Shown here: positions 7,027 to 12,385 of the stretch, piece after piece
How the letters are laid out: each line of letters starts with the position of its first letter
Position numbering within the stretch: the first letter of the stretch is position 1
Assembly (NCBI GenBank): GCA_021604925.1
Contig: BQJX01000027.1
Location: 1 to 12,385 of the forward strand
DNA: 12,385 nt
Origin: Gemmatimonadota bacterium
GTDB lineage: Bacteria > ARS69
Direction: 5' to 3'
The notes under the pieces: generated by a model
The model's input: the letters and a program-made list of their open reading frames with translations, nothing else
What the model was told of the DNA's origin: nothing
Database searches by the model: none
Made by a program: the position numbers and the translations under genes

Positions 7027-7048
7027 GGGCGCCCCCGAAGGGGCGCCC
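7027..7048 (-). terminator. UUCG-capped terminator hairpin of the dehydrogenase gene
   Basis: GGGCGCCCC (7027-7035) and GGGGCGCCC (7040-7048) form a perfect 9-bp GC stem. Read on the - strand the loop is TTCG closed by C-G, the extra-stable cUUCGg tetraloop, so the hairpin is oriented for the - strand. It starts 40 nt after the dehydrogenase stop. The following bases (GTTCGCGTTC) are not a U tract, so it may be a 3' stability element or an atypical terminator. Confidence 0.6.
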
Positions 7049-7088
7049 GCGCGGTGTTCTGGTCGGTTCCAGGGTCTCGAATCCCAGG

Positions 7089-8273
7089 CTAGGCGCGGAC
7101 TTTCTCGGACATTGCCCGAACCACCGCATCGGCGCAGGCCGAGCAGGAGGCGCCCTTTCCGTCTGCTGCGAGGTCGTACGTAAGCGTGTCCCCGGCCTTC
7201 AGCACGGCCTCCACGGCGGCCTCCATCCGGGCCCCGGCGTCGACGAGACGCTGGTCCGCCTGCTGATGGCCCAGCCAGTCCAACAGCATCCGCAGCGCCA
7301 GGATCGTGGCGATGGGATTGGCCTTGTCCTGGCCGGCGTGCTTGGGCGCGCTTCCGTGGATGGGCTCGAACATTCCGTGCTTGTCGCCGATGTTGCCGCC
7401 CGCCGCAACGCCCATTCCGCCCTGGGTGGAGCTTCCCAGGTCCGAGATCACGTCCCCCACGAGGTTGGGCGCCACCACCACGTCGAACCACTCCGGGTTG
7501 CGAACCTGCCACATGCAGAACGCGTCGAAGTACGCGGTGTCGCGCTTGATGTCGGGGTACTCGCGCTCGCCCACGTCCTGGAAGATCTCCCGGAAGTAGC
7601 GATGCGCTCCGATGATGTTCGACTTCTCCACGCACGTGACGCTGGGGGCGCGATCGCCGGGCGTTCCGCTTCGTTCCTCCGCGCGACGCCGCGCGAGCTC
7701 GAACGCGTAGCGCACGATGCGGCGCGTTCGCGCTTCCGTGATCCGGATGGGAGTCTCGCGTCCCGGCCCGCCCTTGGTGGGCGGAATGTCGTGCGTCTCG
7801 CCCGTGTAGGCGTCCTCCGTGTTCTCGCGCACCACCACGTAGTCCACCTGGCTCGGCTGCCAGACCTGCATCAGCTTTCCGTGCACCTTGTGCCGCACGC
7901 CGCGGTAGAGCTTGACCGGACGCACGTTCGCGTACAGATCCAGCTTGTTGCGATTGCCGATCACCTGCGCGTAGCCGGCGAGCTGCGAGGTGGGGTAGGG
8001 CTTGCCCGGCTCCGTGAAGACCGGCTTGCCGTCGATCTCATGCCCGACCGCGCCCAGGAGGATCGCGTCGGCCTCCCGGCACTTCTCGAAGCTGCCGTCC
8101 GGCCACTCCACGCCGTGGTCCGCGTAGTAGTGTCCGCCGCAGTCGATCGTCTCCAGGTCGAACTCGACCCCGGAGGTCTCCCGCACCACGTCCAGGGCCT
8201 TCAGGGCCGCATCCACGACTTCGATTCCGATCCCGTCTCCGGGCAGCACGACCAGCGAGTATCTAGACTTCAT
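7089..8273 (-). CDS. Isocitrate/isopropylmalate dehydrogenase family enzyme
   Basis: A 394-residue NAD(P)-dependent beta-decarboxylating dehydrogenase, the family of isocitrate, 3-isopropylmalate, homoisocitrate and tartrate dehydrogenases. Visible hallmarks: LPGDGIGIEVV (10-20), LLGAVGH, the arginines of LDLYANVRPVK (Arg108, Arg118) and VVVRENTEDAYTGE (Arg149, Tyr156), the catalytic Lys217 in EKSNI, metal-binding Asp250, Asp274 and Asp278 (NLVGDVISDLGSS), and the cofactor loop GMFEPIHGSAPKHAGQDKANP (300-320). It is therefore likely active, but the segment before Arg108 (SQLAGYAQVIGN) matches neither the isocitrate Ser/Asn pair nor the isopropylmalate Glu/Leu/Leu set, so I do not assign icd or leuB. 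Start at ATG 8273 after AGGGA; the frame runs 44 codons further without family similarity. It is monocistronic, with a 341-bp structured region upstream. Confidence 0.92.
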   Translation of the reverse strand: MKSRYSLVVLPGDGIGIEVVDAALKALDVVRETSGVEFDLETIDCGGHYYADHGVEWPDGSFEKCREADAILLGAVGHEIDGKPVFTEPGKPYPTSQLAGYAQVIGNRNKLDLYANVRPVKLYRGVRHKVHGKLMQVWQPSQVDYVVVRENTEDAYTGETHDIPPTKGGPGRETPIRITEARTRRIVRYAFELARRRAEERSGTPGDRAPSVTCVEKSNIIGAHRYFREIFQDVGEREYPDIKRDTAYFDAFCMWQVRNPEWFDVVVAPNLVGDVISDLGSSTQGGMGVAAGGNIGDKHGMFEPIHGSAPKHAGQDKANPIATILALRMLLDWLGHQQADQRLVDAGARMEAAVEAVLKAGDTLTYDLAADGKGASCSACADAVVRAMSEKVRA

Positions 8274-8350
8274 TCTCGTTCCCTGCGCGTTGTCGCGCTG
8301 TTTCGTGTTCGGAGCCCTCGCCGACGGCTGTGGCCCACATCCGGCGGCCG

Positions 8351-8381
8351 CCCCAAGTTGCCCATCCGCAATCACTTGGGG
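8351..8381. repeat. Inverted repeat with 8-bp arms in the dehydrogenase leader
   Basis: CCCCAAGT (8351-8358) and ACTTGGGG (8374-8381) around a 15-nt spacer. In - strand RNA this would be a leader stem-loop; as DNA it is a possible operator. The right arm overlaps the DnaA-like site at 8377-8385. Confidence 0.5.
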
Positions 8382-8410
8382 ATAAGCCGCTCTGGGCGCC
8401 CCCAAACATC

Positions 8411-8430
8411 AGGCGAAACGCCTTTTGTTT
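8411..8430 (+). terminator. + strand intrinsic-terminator-like hairpin
   Basis: AGGCG, AAA, CGCCT, then TTTGTTT: a short perfect stem followed by a T-rich tract on the + strand. Both neighbouring genes are on the - strand, so if it works it would end an unannotated + strand transcript or block antisense transcription. On the - strand, GATGTTTGG follows the stem, which is a weaker terminator. Confidence 0.45.
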
Positions 8431-8474
8431 CAACGACTTGCGGGCCCCGTGACGAATGGGGCCGGGTTTTCCAC

Positions 8475-8483
8475 TTATCCACA
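8475..8483 (+). other. Perfect DnaA box
   Basis: TTATCCACA, an exact match to the high-affinity DnaA box, within TTTTCCACTTATCCACAG. A second, one-mismatch site (TGGGGATAA) lies at 8377-8385 in the opposite orientation. It may be a DnaA-titration or regulatory site, or part of an origin. Confidence 0.6.
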
Positions 8484-8579
8484 GCCCCGGACCGTCTCCG
8501 AACCACTGGCCCACAGGCGGTCGTTCGTTCGGGACCCGGGCACCGCAGCAACATTCTTGCTCTTTGCTAGAATCGGGCG

Positions 8580-8601
8580 GGCCCAGCGAACCGCCGGGGC
8601 C
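8580..8601 (-). terminator. Possible terminator of the parAB-M23-bactofilin cluster
   Basis: GGCCC and GGGCC arms with an inner GCG/CGC stem and small bulges, starting 13 nt beyond the bactofilin stop codon. On the - strand it is followed by CGCCCGATTCT, without a U tract. Weak but well placed. Confidence 0.3.
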
Positions 8602-8614
8602 GCCGCCGCGCCAA

Positions 8615-9070
8615 CTACTTCCCGATCTTGCAGTTGCCCTCGAACTGGACGCCATCTTCCATGACCATGTTCCGGGCATGGACCTCGGCCTCCACTCTAC
8701 TCCCCGACTGCATCTCCACACAGTCCTCGGCGTCGATCTTCCCTTCGAAACGACCATTCAATACGGCGCGCTGCGTCTTGACCGTCGCGTGGACGATGCC
8801 GGACTTGCCGACCACGATGCTATCGCTGGCCTCCAGCGTGCCATCGGCCTGGCCCTCGATTCGCAGGGTCCCGGCCACCTTGGCGTTCCCATCAAAGGAG
8901 CAGCCCTCGGCCAGAACCGTGGCGGCGCCATTGGACGCGGACGAGGCGGCCGGGGACGAAGAGGACGACGTCGACGAAGCCGGGGAGGACGACGGGCTCG
9001 CTCCCGACGGCGTCGACGATGGGCTGTTGTAGTCGGTCGGTCCGTTGGAGTCGGTCTTCTTGTTGAACAT
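8615..9070 (-). CDS. Bactofilin
   Basis: A 151-residue bactofilin (DUF583), a bacterial cytoskeletal protein that polymerises without nucleotide into filaments and scaffolds cell-wall enzymes or chromosome-segregation proteins. The core, about 50-148, is the expected right-handed beta-helix with repeating turns: AEGCSFDGNAKVAGTLRIEG, DGTLEASDSIVVGKSG, TQRAVLNGRFEGKIDA, DCVEMQSGSRVEAEVHARN. The N-terminal ~48 residues are disordered and extremely Ser-rich (18 Ser among residues 15-46); such tails usually mediate membrane or partner contacts. There is no membrane segment. AGGGAG precedes the ATG. The M23 peptidase gene ends only 29 bp upstream, so the two are very likely co-transcribed. Bactofilin next to an M23 peptidase is a known pairing (CcmA and Csd1 in Helicobacter). 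Confidence 0.93.
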   Translation of the reverse strand: MFNKKTDSNGPTDYNSPSSTPSGASPSSSPASSTSSSSSPAASSASNGAATVLAEGCSFDGNAKVAGTLRIEGQADGTLEASDSIVVGKSGIVHATVKTQRAVLNGRFEGKIDAEDCVEMQSGSRVEAEVHARNMVMEDGVQFEGNCKIGK

Positions 9071-9099
9071 GGCTTGCTCCCTTGTGAAGTGGTGTTCGG

Positions 9100-9852
9100 T
9101 CAGGTCTGCAGTTCGACGAGAAACGCGGGGTCCAGCGGCTCGTCTTCGAGCCGGATCTCAAAATGAAGGTGGGGCGCGCTGGAGCGGCCGGTGTTGCCGA
9201 GATTGGCGATGATCTGCCCTCGCGGAACGAGGTCTCCCTCCTGGACCATGAGTGTTTCGTTGTGGCCATAGGTCGTGGTGAACCCGTTGCCGTGGTCCAG
9301 GATCACCAGGTTTCCGTACGTCTCGTTCCAACCGGCGAATCGAACCACGCCCAGGGCCGCCGAGCGAATCGGGGTGCCAACTTCCTGGACCAGATCGACG
9401 CCGGCGTGTCCATCCGGGCCCGGTTCGAATCCCAGCGAGACCCAGCCTTCCAGGGGCGCGAGTGCCGGAATCTCGGCGAGTCGCGCGTCTTCCCGCTGCC
9501 AGCGGGTTGCCAGCCCTGCGCCCTGGCCCGCGCCATCGTGCGCAAGGTCGATGCCGGCCCAACGGCGAATGCGCGTTTCAAACACCTGCAGTCGCGACAA
9601 CTCCGCCTCCAGGGCTTCCACGCCTTCCAGCTGGATCGCCATCTCGGTGTTCTCGGATCTCAGCGACTCGACTTCACGGGCGCGCGCGGCGAGGTCGGCC
9701 ACCTGCAGCAGGAGAAACAAGGTCAACAGCACCAGGGTGATCAGCGCGAGCGCCAACCCGATCAGCACCGGCTCCGAAACCACCCGGTTCCAGCTCTTCG
9801 AGCTTCCGTGGGGCGCCACAATGATCGAGATCTTTCGCGAACCGGGGAGCAT
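9100..9852 (-). CDS. Membrane-anchored M23 (LytM-type) peptidoglycan endopeptidase
   Basis: A 250-residue zinc metallopeptidase expected to cut peptide cross-links in peptidoglycan. The order is a cytoplasmic stub (1-28), one transmembrane helix at about 29-50 (LIGLALALITLVLLTLFLLL), a coiled coil at about 52-92, and a periplasmic M23 domain at about 135-240. Metal and catalytic residues are complete: His149 and Asp153 in GHAGVD, His228 and His230 in HLHFE, with YGHN at 195-198. It is thus an active enzyme rather than a degenerate EnvC/NlpD-type activator. GGAGA lies 6 nt before the ATG. It follows parB after a 146-bp gap and precedes the bactofilin by 29 bp. In Helicobacter and Hyphomonas-type systems a bactofilin localises such an enzyme through its membrane-proximal part; the same partnership is inferred here. 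Confidence 0.93.
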   Translation of the reverse strand: MLPGSRKISIIVAPHGSSKSWNRVVSEPVLIGLALALITLVLLTLFLLLQVADLAARAREVESLRSENTEMAIQLEGVEALEAELSRLQVFETRIRRWAGIDLAHDGAGQGAGLATRWQREDARLAEIPALAPLEGWVSLGFEPGPDGHAGVDLVQEVGTPIRSAALGVVRFAGWNETYGNLVILDHGNGFTTTYGHNETLMVQEGDLVPRGQIIANLGNTGRSSAPHLHFEIRLEDEPLDPAFLVELQT

Positions 9853-9946
9853 CGGGATTCTCCGTGGTGGACACGCGTGCGATCCGCACCCTGGTCCTTA
9901 GGATCGACGACGGCGGGGCGAAACTTGAGGCAACTCCTGGTCAAAC

Positions 9947-9965
9947 ATCCACACGATCCGTGGAT
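9947..9965. repeat. Short inverted repeat between parB and the M23 gene
   Basis: ATCCAC (9947-9952) and GTGGAT (9960-9965) around a 7-nt spacer in the 146-bp gap. No clear U tract follows, so it is probably a processing or stability hairpin or a weak operator. It could help set the expression ratio between parAB and the M23-bactofilin pair. Confidence 0.3.
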
Positions 9966-9998
9966 TCCTGCCGACAATGGGATGTCCCTTGCCGAAGT

Positions 9999-10889
9999 CT
10001 ACCGAAGCGGCGCCTGATCGTTGCAAGAGAACAACAGGTCCGTCAGCCGGCTGAGGTCATCGTAGGAGTAGAACTCCATGGAGATCCGGCCGCGCCCCTT
10101 CTTGTCGTGAATCTGCACCGGCGTCCCCAACACTCGCTGGAGTCGTTCTTCCAGGTCGCGCGCCTCGGGAGACACATTCCGAACGGTCGTCTTTCGGCGG
10201 GTGCGCCGCGTGGTTCCCTCCGGGGCCGCCTTGCGCGATCGATCCTCGGCCTCCCGAACGGAGAGGCTCTGCTCGAGGATCGCATCGCGGAGGCGAAAGA
10301 CCTCTTCTTCGCTGTCGCAGGCCAGCAACGCGCGGGCGTGGCCGGCGGTGAGTTGCCCGCTGGCCAGGTTGGACTGGATCTCCGCCGGGAGGCGAAGCAG
10401 TCGGACCGTGTTGGCCACGTGCGTGCGGCTGCGACCGACGCGCTCGGACACATCTTCCTGGGTCCAACCGTGGTCTTCGACGAGCGACTCGTAGGCCAAC
10501 GCCTCTTCGATCGGGTTCAGATCCTCGCGGACCAGGTTCTCGATGAGAGCCAGGGGCAGCATCTGCTCGTCGTGGGTCTCCCGCAGCAGCGCCGGAATGC
10601 GCTCGAAGCCGGCCTGGGTGGCGGCCCGCCAGCGGCGCTCTCCGGCGATCAGCTCGTACGAGTCGGCGCCCGCCGTACGCACGATGACCGGCTGCAACAG
10701 ACCCTGCTCCCGAATCGACTCCGATAGCGTGGCCAGGTCGTCGTCATCGAACTCGCGCCGGGGCTGCCGGGGGTTCGGGTGAATGGACGAGACGGCCAAA
10801 TTCAGTACGAGCTCTCCGTCCTGTGGCCTGAGGGCCGACGTTGCGGGAATCAGTGCTCCGAGACCTCTTCCCAGTCCGCGTTGACTCAT
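9999..10889 (-). CDS. parB: Chromosome-partitioning protein ParB
   Basis: A 296-residue ParB/Spo0J CTPase clamp that loads on parS, spreads along DNA and stimulates ParA. The N terminus RGLGRGLGALIP is the ParA-activating peptide of chromosomal ParB proteins. The N-terminal CTP-binding domain carries QPVIVR, GERRWRAA (83-90) and ENLVREDLNPIEEA (117-130). A helix-turn-helix parS-binding region follows at about 142-167 (TQEDVSERVGRSRTHVANTVRLL), then a basic linker (TTRRTRRKTT) and a C-terminal dimerisation domain. Length is normal and nothing is missing. GGAGG lies 7 nt before the ATG. It starts 20 bp after the parA stop, so the two form an operon. A perfect parS site about 1.3 kb upstream of the parB start completes the system. 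Confidence 0.97.
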   Translation of the reverse strand: MSQRGLGRGLGALIPATSALRPQDGELVLNLAVSSIHPNPRQPRREFDDDDLATLSESIREQGLLQPVIVRTAGADSYELIAGERRWRAATQAGFERIPALLRETHDEQMLPLALIENLVREDLNPIEEALAYESLVEDHGWTQEDVSERVGRSRTHVANTVRLLRLPAEIQSNLASGQLTAGHARALLACDSEEEVFRLRDAILEQSLSVREAEDRSRKAAPEGTTRRTRRKTTVRNVSPEARDLEERLQRVLGTPVQIHDKKGRGRISMEFYSYDDLSRLTDLLFSCNDQAPLR

Positions 10890-10909
10890 GGAACTTCCTC
10901 CGTCGACCG

Positions 10910-11767
10910 CTACGGGCGGGTGGTGGTTGTCGCCGCGCTCGCGGGCCCAACGGGCTCACGCTCACGGTCTATCATTTCGCTGGCCAATTTCAGGTATCCG
11001 ACGGCACCGGGAGATAGGATGTCATAGAGAATCACAGGCTTGCCGTGGCTGGGCGCCTCGCCGAGTCGCACGTTCCGCGGGATCGTGGCCGAGAACACCT
11101 TGGAGCCGAAGTAGCTTCGGGCCTCCTCCGCCACCTGTTGCGACAGGTTCAGGCGACGATCAAACATCGTGAGAAGAACGCCCTCAATCTCGAGGCTCGA
11201 GTTCAGGTTTCGTTGGACCAGCCGCACCGTGTTGAGAAGCTGGCTCAAGCCCTCGAGCGCGTAGTACTCGCACTGGATCGGAATGAGCACGGCGTCCGCG
11301 GCCGTGAGCGAGTTGAGCGTGAGCAGCCCGAGCGACGGCGGGCAATCGATGAAGGTGTAGTCGTAGTCGCCGCGTACCTGCGCGATCGCGTTCTTGAGTT
11401 TGGTTTCCCGGGCGATCATCGAAACCAGTTCGACCTCGGCGCCGGTCAGCGCTTGATTCGCGGGAACCAGATCCAGGTAAGGCGTGGCTGTAGAGAGGGT
11501 CACCTCTCGCAACGTCTTCTGTCCGACGAGAACTTCGTAAACCCCGGGCGTGCTCTCCCGATCGAAATGCCCCAGGCCGCTGCACGCGTTGGCCTGGGGA
11601 TCCATGTCGATGAGCAGAACGGATCGTTCGGAAGCCGCCAAACTTGCGGCAAGGTTCACGGCCGTCGTTGTCTTTCCAACGCCACCCTTTTGATTCGCCA
11701 CGGCAATGACACGTCCAAGTCGTTGCCGTGCGCCGTCGCGGGTCGCGGCGGCTGGGATCTCTTCCAT
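10910..11767 (-). CDS. parA: Chromosome-partitioning ATPase ParA (Soj)
   Basis: A 285-residue ParA/MinD-type ATPase that binds DNA non-specifically as an ATP dimer and moves ParB-parS complexes, segregating replication origins. Visible are the deviant Walker A motif KGGVGKTT (27-34) with the signature Lys, Walker A' LLIDMDPQAN (51-60) and Walker B FIDCPPS (Asp141). The short N terminus lacks the HTH extension of plasmid type Ia ParA, as in chromosomal Soj proteins. The frame can also start at GTG 11776, but that codon overlaps the ribosome site AGGAG (11776-11780), which is ideally placed (8 nt) for ATG 11767. It heads the parA-parB-M23-bactofilin cluster. In many bacteria rsmG lies directly upstream of parA; here there is instead a ~620-bp origin-like region. 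Confidence 0.97.
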   Translation of the reverse strand: MEEIPAAATRDGARQRLGRVIAVANQKGGVGKTTTAVNLAASLAASERSVLLIDMDPQANACSGLGHFDRESTPGVYEVLVGQKTLREVTLSTATPYLDLVPANQALTGAEVELVSMIARETKLKNAIAQVRGDYDYTFIDCPPSLGLLTLNSLTAADAVLIPIQCEYYALEGLSQLLNTVRLVQRNLNSSLEIEGVLLTMFDRRLNLSQQVAEEARSYFGSKVFSATIPRNVRLGEAPSHGKPVILYDILSPGAVGYLKLASEMIDREREPVGPASAATTTTRP

Positions 11768-11775
11768 AGGGACCA

Positions 11776-11780
11776 CTCCT
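11776..11780 (-). promoter_or_regulatory. Ribosome binding site fixing the parA start
   Basis: AGGAG on the - strand, 8 nt before ATG 11767. It excludes the in-frame GTG at 11776, which overlaps it. Confidence 0.7.
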
Positions 11781-11905
11781 CATCATCCAGTCCGGCGCGC
11801 TTGAGTCGTGCCGGTTTCCAAGCACCATCGTCCCAGTCGGGTGGAGAGAACATACACGACGGACGCAAGACCGGGGAGAGGGAATTCCACAGGGCGTGGC
11901 CAAGT

Positions 11906-11914
11906 TGTGGATAA
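11906..11914 (-). other. Perfect DnaA box
   Basis: TGTGGATAA on the + strand, i.e. TTATCCACA on the - strand, an exact high-affinity DnaA box, about 140 bp upstream of parA. It shares flanking sequence (AGTCGG) with the degenerate box 200 bp away (GGTCGG). Confidence 0.7.
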
Positions 11915-11927
11915 GTCGGTGGGTAGG

Positions 11928-11943
11928 CACGGGAAAGCCCGTG
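11928..11943. repeat. Hairpin-capable inverted repeat in the origin-like region
   Basis: CACGGG (11928-11933) and CCCGTG (11938-11943) with a 4-nt AAAG loop, 13 bp from the perfect DnaA box. Its right arm overlaps the first of the three phased CGTGTG repeats. Confidence 0.4.
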
Positions 11944-11980
11944 TGTTTTCCGTGTGTAGGTCGTGTGCATGTTTTTTTTT
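11940..11980 (+). repeat. Three 11-bp phased CGTGTG repeats followed by a T9 tract
   Basis: CGTGTG occurs at 11940, 11951 and 11962, exactly 11 bp apart: CGTGTGTTTTC, CGTGTGTAGGT, CGTGTGCATGT. Nine T residues follow (11972-11980). The helical phasing puts all three motifs on about the same face of the DNA, as for cooperative binding. The T tract is a candidate unwinding or bending element next to the perfect DnaA box. Confidence 0.6.
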
Positions 11981-12005
11981 GTGAGGGCTCGCCTTGTGGG
12001 CAACT

Positions 12006-12014
12006 TGTGGATCG
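12006..12014 (-). other. Degenerate DnaA-box-like site
   Basis: TGTGGATCG, 7 of 9 matches to the box, same orientation as and exactly 100 bp from the perfect box at 11906. Weak alone; supported by spacing and context. Confidence 0.4.
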
Positions 12015-12082
12015 CCGGGCCACCCAACGTGCGCAACTGGCGACGGGCCACCCGAGAGGGGAGCCTGCTTCGGTTCGGCACT

Positions 12083-12114
12083 CTATCCCCCGGCCGTGGA
12101 AAAATTGGGGATAG
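12083..12114. repeat. Inverted repeat CTATCCCC / GGGGATAG containing a DnaA-like site
   Basis: CTATCCCC (12083-12090) and GGGGATAG (12107-12114), 8-bp arms around a 16-bp spacer that includes TGGAAAAATT. The right arm forms the DnaA-like TGGGGATAG (12106-12114, 7 of 9), again exactly 100 bp from the previous box. Confidence 0.5.
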
Positions 12115-12212
12115 GTCGGCCGCTCCCAACGGGCTTGTCGCGCGTCGCACATCGTTCGATTCGGGAGCCGCTGGAGAAGAGCTTCGCCCAGGCGCCAGGT
12201 CTTCGCGCCCGA

Positions 12213-12228
12213 TGTTTCACGTGAAACA
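12213..12228. other. parS centromere site (perfect 16-bp match)
   Basis: TGTTTCACGTGAAACA, identical to the canonical parS palindrome recognised by chromosomal ParB. The symmetry extends to 24 bp (12209-12232). It lies about 450 bp upstream of parA. ParB encoded at 9999-10889 should load here, marking this as part of the segregation centre, usually close to the origin. Confidence 0.95.
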
Positions 12229-12385
12229 TCGGACGCCGTTGCTCGCCTCGATGACGACTGGGGCCTCGGCCGAAGGAAGCCGGGGCGCAGAGCTCGAGCG
12301 GCGGCAGGGATCTTGCACCGACGGGGACCGGGGACCGTCAAGGATCGAGCACGGACGGGTACGGAGCGCCGGGCGCCGCCGGGGA

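Larger units (their letters stand above)
8274..8614. other. 341-bp intergenic region with DnaA-box-like sites and hairpins
   Basis: No credible gene. It contains, left to right: an 8-bp-arm inverted repeat (8351-8381) whose right arm overlaps a DnaA-like TGGGGATAA (8377-8385); a + strand terminator-like hairpin (8411-8430); a perfect DnaA box TTATCCACA (8475-8483) preceded by TTTTCCAC; and a GC hairpin after the bactofilin stop (8580-8601). The dehydrogenase promoter must be here; GTTGAAAC near 8425-8432 on the - strand could supply a -35, but the -10 is poor. Confidence 0.6.
11768..12385. other. Candidate replication origin / centromere region upstream of parAB
   Basis: About 618 bp with no convincing gene but dense in origin-type signals: a perfect DnaA box (11906-11914), related boxes in the same orientation at 12006-12014 and 12106-12114, a further partial match TGTGGGCAA at 11995-12003, three phased CGTGTG repeats ending in a T9 tract (11940-11980), A/T clusters in GC-rich surroundings, an inverted repeat of CTATCCCC (12083-12114) and a perfect parS (12213-12228). 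Chromosomal origins commonly lie beside parAB and parS. No dnaA, rsmG or mnmG is visible, though they could lie beyond 12385. The parA promoter must also be here; I did not find a good one. Confidence 0.6.

Noticed and set aside
4459..8570. Two long + strand open frames (4459-6318 and 6522-8570) opposite the OmpA, spoVG and dehydrogenase genes
   Set aside because: They mirror the codons of well-supported - strand genes in GC-rich DNA, are Arg/His/Val-rich and match no family.
8538..8574. TAGAAT as a + strand -10 element after TTCTTGCTCTTTGC
   Set aside because: There is no acceptable -35 at 16-18 bp and no + strand gene downstream; bactofilin lies on the other strand.
11790..11900. TATGTT on the - strand near 11850 as the parA -10 box
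   Set aside because: The sequence 16-18 bp upstream (CCCCGG and neighbours) has no resemblance to a -35 box.
12083..12229. 48-codon - strand frame starting MFHVKH inside parS, resembling the start of RsmG
   Set aside because: parS itself encodes MFHVKH when read in this frame. The rest is Arg-rich without RsmG motifs, is far too short, and has no ribosome site.
12212..12385. + strand frame starting MFHVKH in parS and open to the window end
   Set aside because: Same palindrome effect. No RsmG similarity after the first six residues, no ribosome site, and Arg/Gly-rich shadow composition.
12338..12385. Possible 3' end of a - strand gene (ending SVLDP) at the right edge
   Set aside because: Only about 15 codons are visible and they do not match the C terminus of RsmG, MnmG or DnaA as I know them.

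Overview
The window looks like a chromosome segment of a GC-rich, diderm (outer-membrane-bearing) bacterium. Two predicted outer-membrane proteins, an OmpA-type protein with thrombospondin type 3 repeats, a secreted protein ending in a FlgD-like Ig module, SpoVG, a bactofilin and a chromosomal ParABS system together suggest an FCB-group or neighbouring candidate phylum (Eisenbacteria-, Krumholzibacteria- or Latescibacteria-like). That placement is inference from gene content, not a phylogeny.

Left part (1-4465): the 3' end of a secreted multidomain protein runs on the + strand. All other genes are on the - strand. A complete S9-family serine peptidase faces the first gene across a GC-rich hairpin. 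Its leader holds a nearly perfect 15-bp-arm hairpin. A 580-bp gene-poor stretch follows, part of it unusually AT-rich. Next comes a small outer-membrane barrel protein with a strong sigma70-type promoter.

Middle (4516-8273): an OmpA-family envelope protein (probable TTG start, four TSP3 calcium-binding repeats, an acidic tail), spoVG, and a beta-decarboxylating dehydrogenase of the isocitrate/isopropylmalate family whose substrate and cofactor residues fit no textbook member. A UUCG-capped hairpin follows the dehydrogenase gene.

Right part (8274-12385): the most interesting segment. parA, parB, a LytM/M23 peptidase with a membrane anchor, and a bactofilin lie head to tail on the - strand. 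Upstream of parA is about 620 bp without a convincing gene. It contains a perfect 16-bp parS site, one perfect DnaA box, two degenerate boxes in the same orientation at exactly 100-bp intervals, three 11-bp-phased CGTGTG repeats leading into a T9 tract, and an inverted repeat. It is a good candidate for the chromosomal origin or its segregation centre. A second, smaller DnaA-box region sits downstream of the bactofilin (8351-8483), so the segregation and cell-wall cluster is flanked by two such regions. The likely theme is coupling of origin segregation (ParABS) to a bactofilin scaffold and peptidoglycan remodelling. No tRNA, rRNA, CRISPR array, insertion sequence or phage gene was seen.
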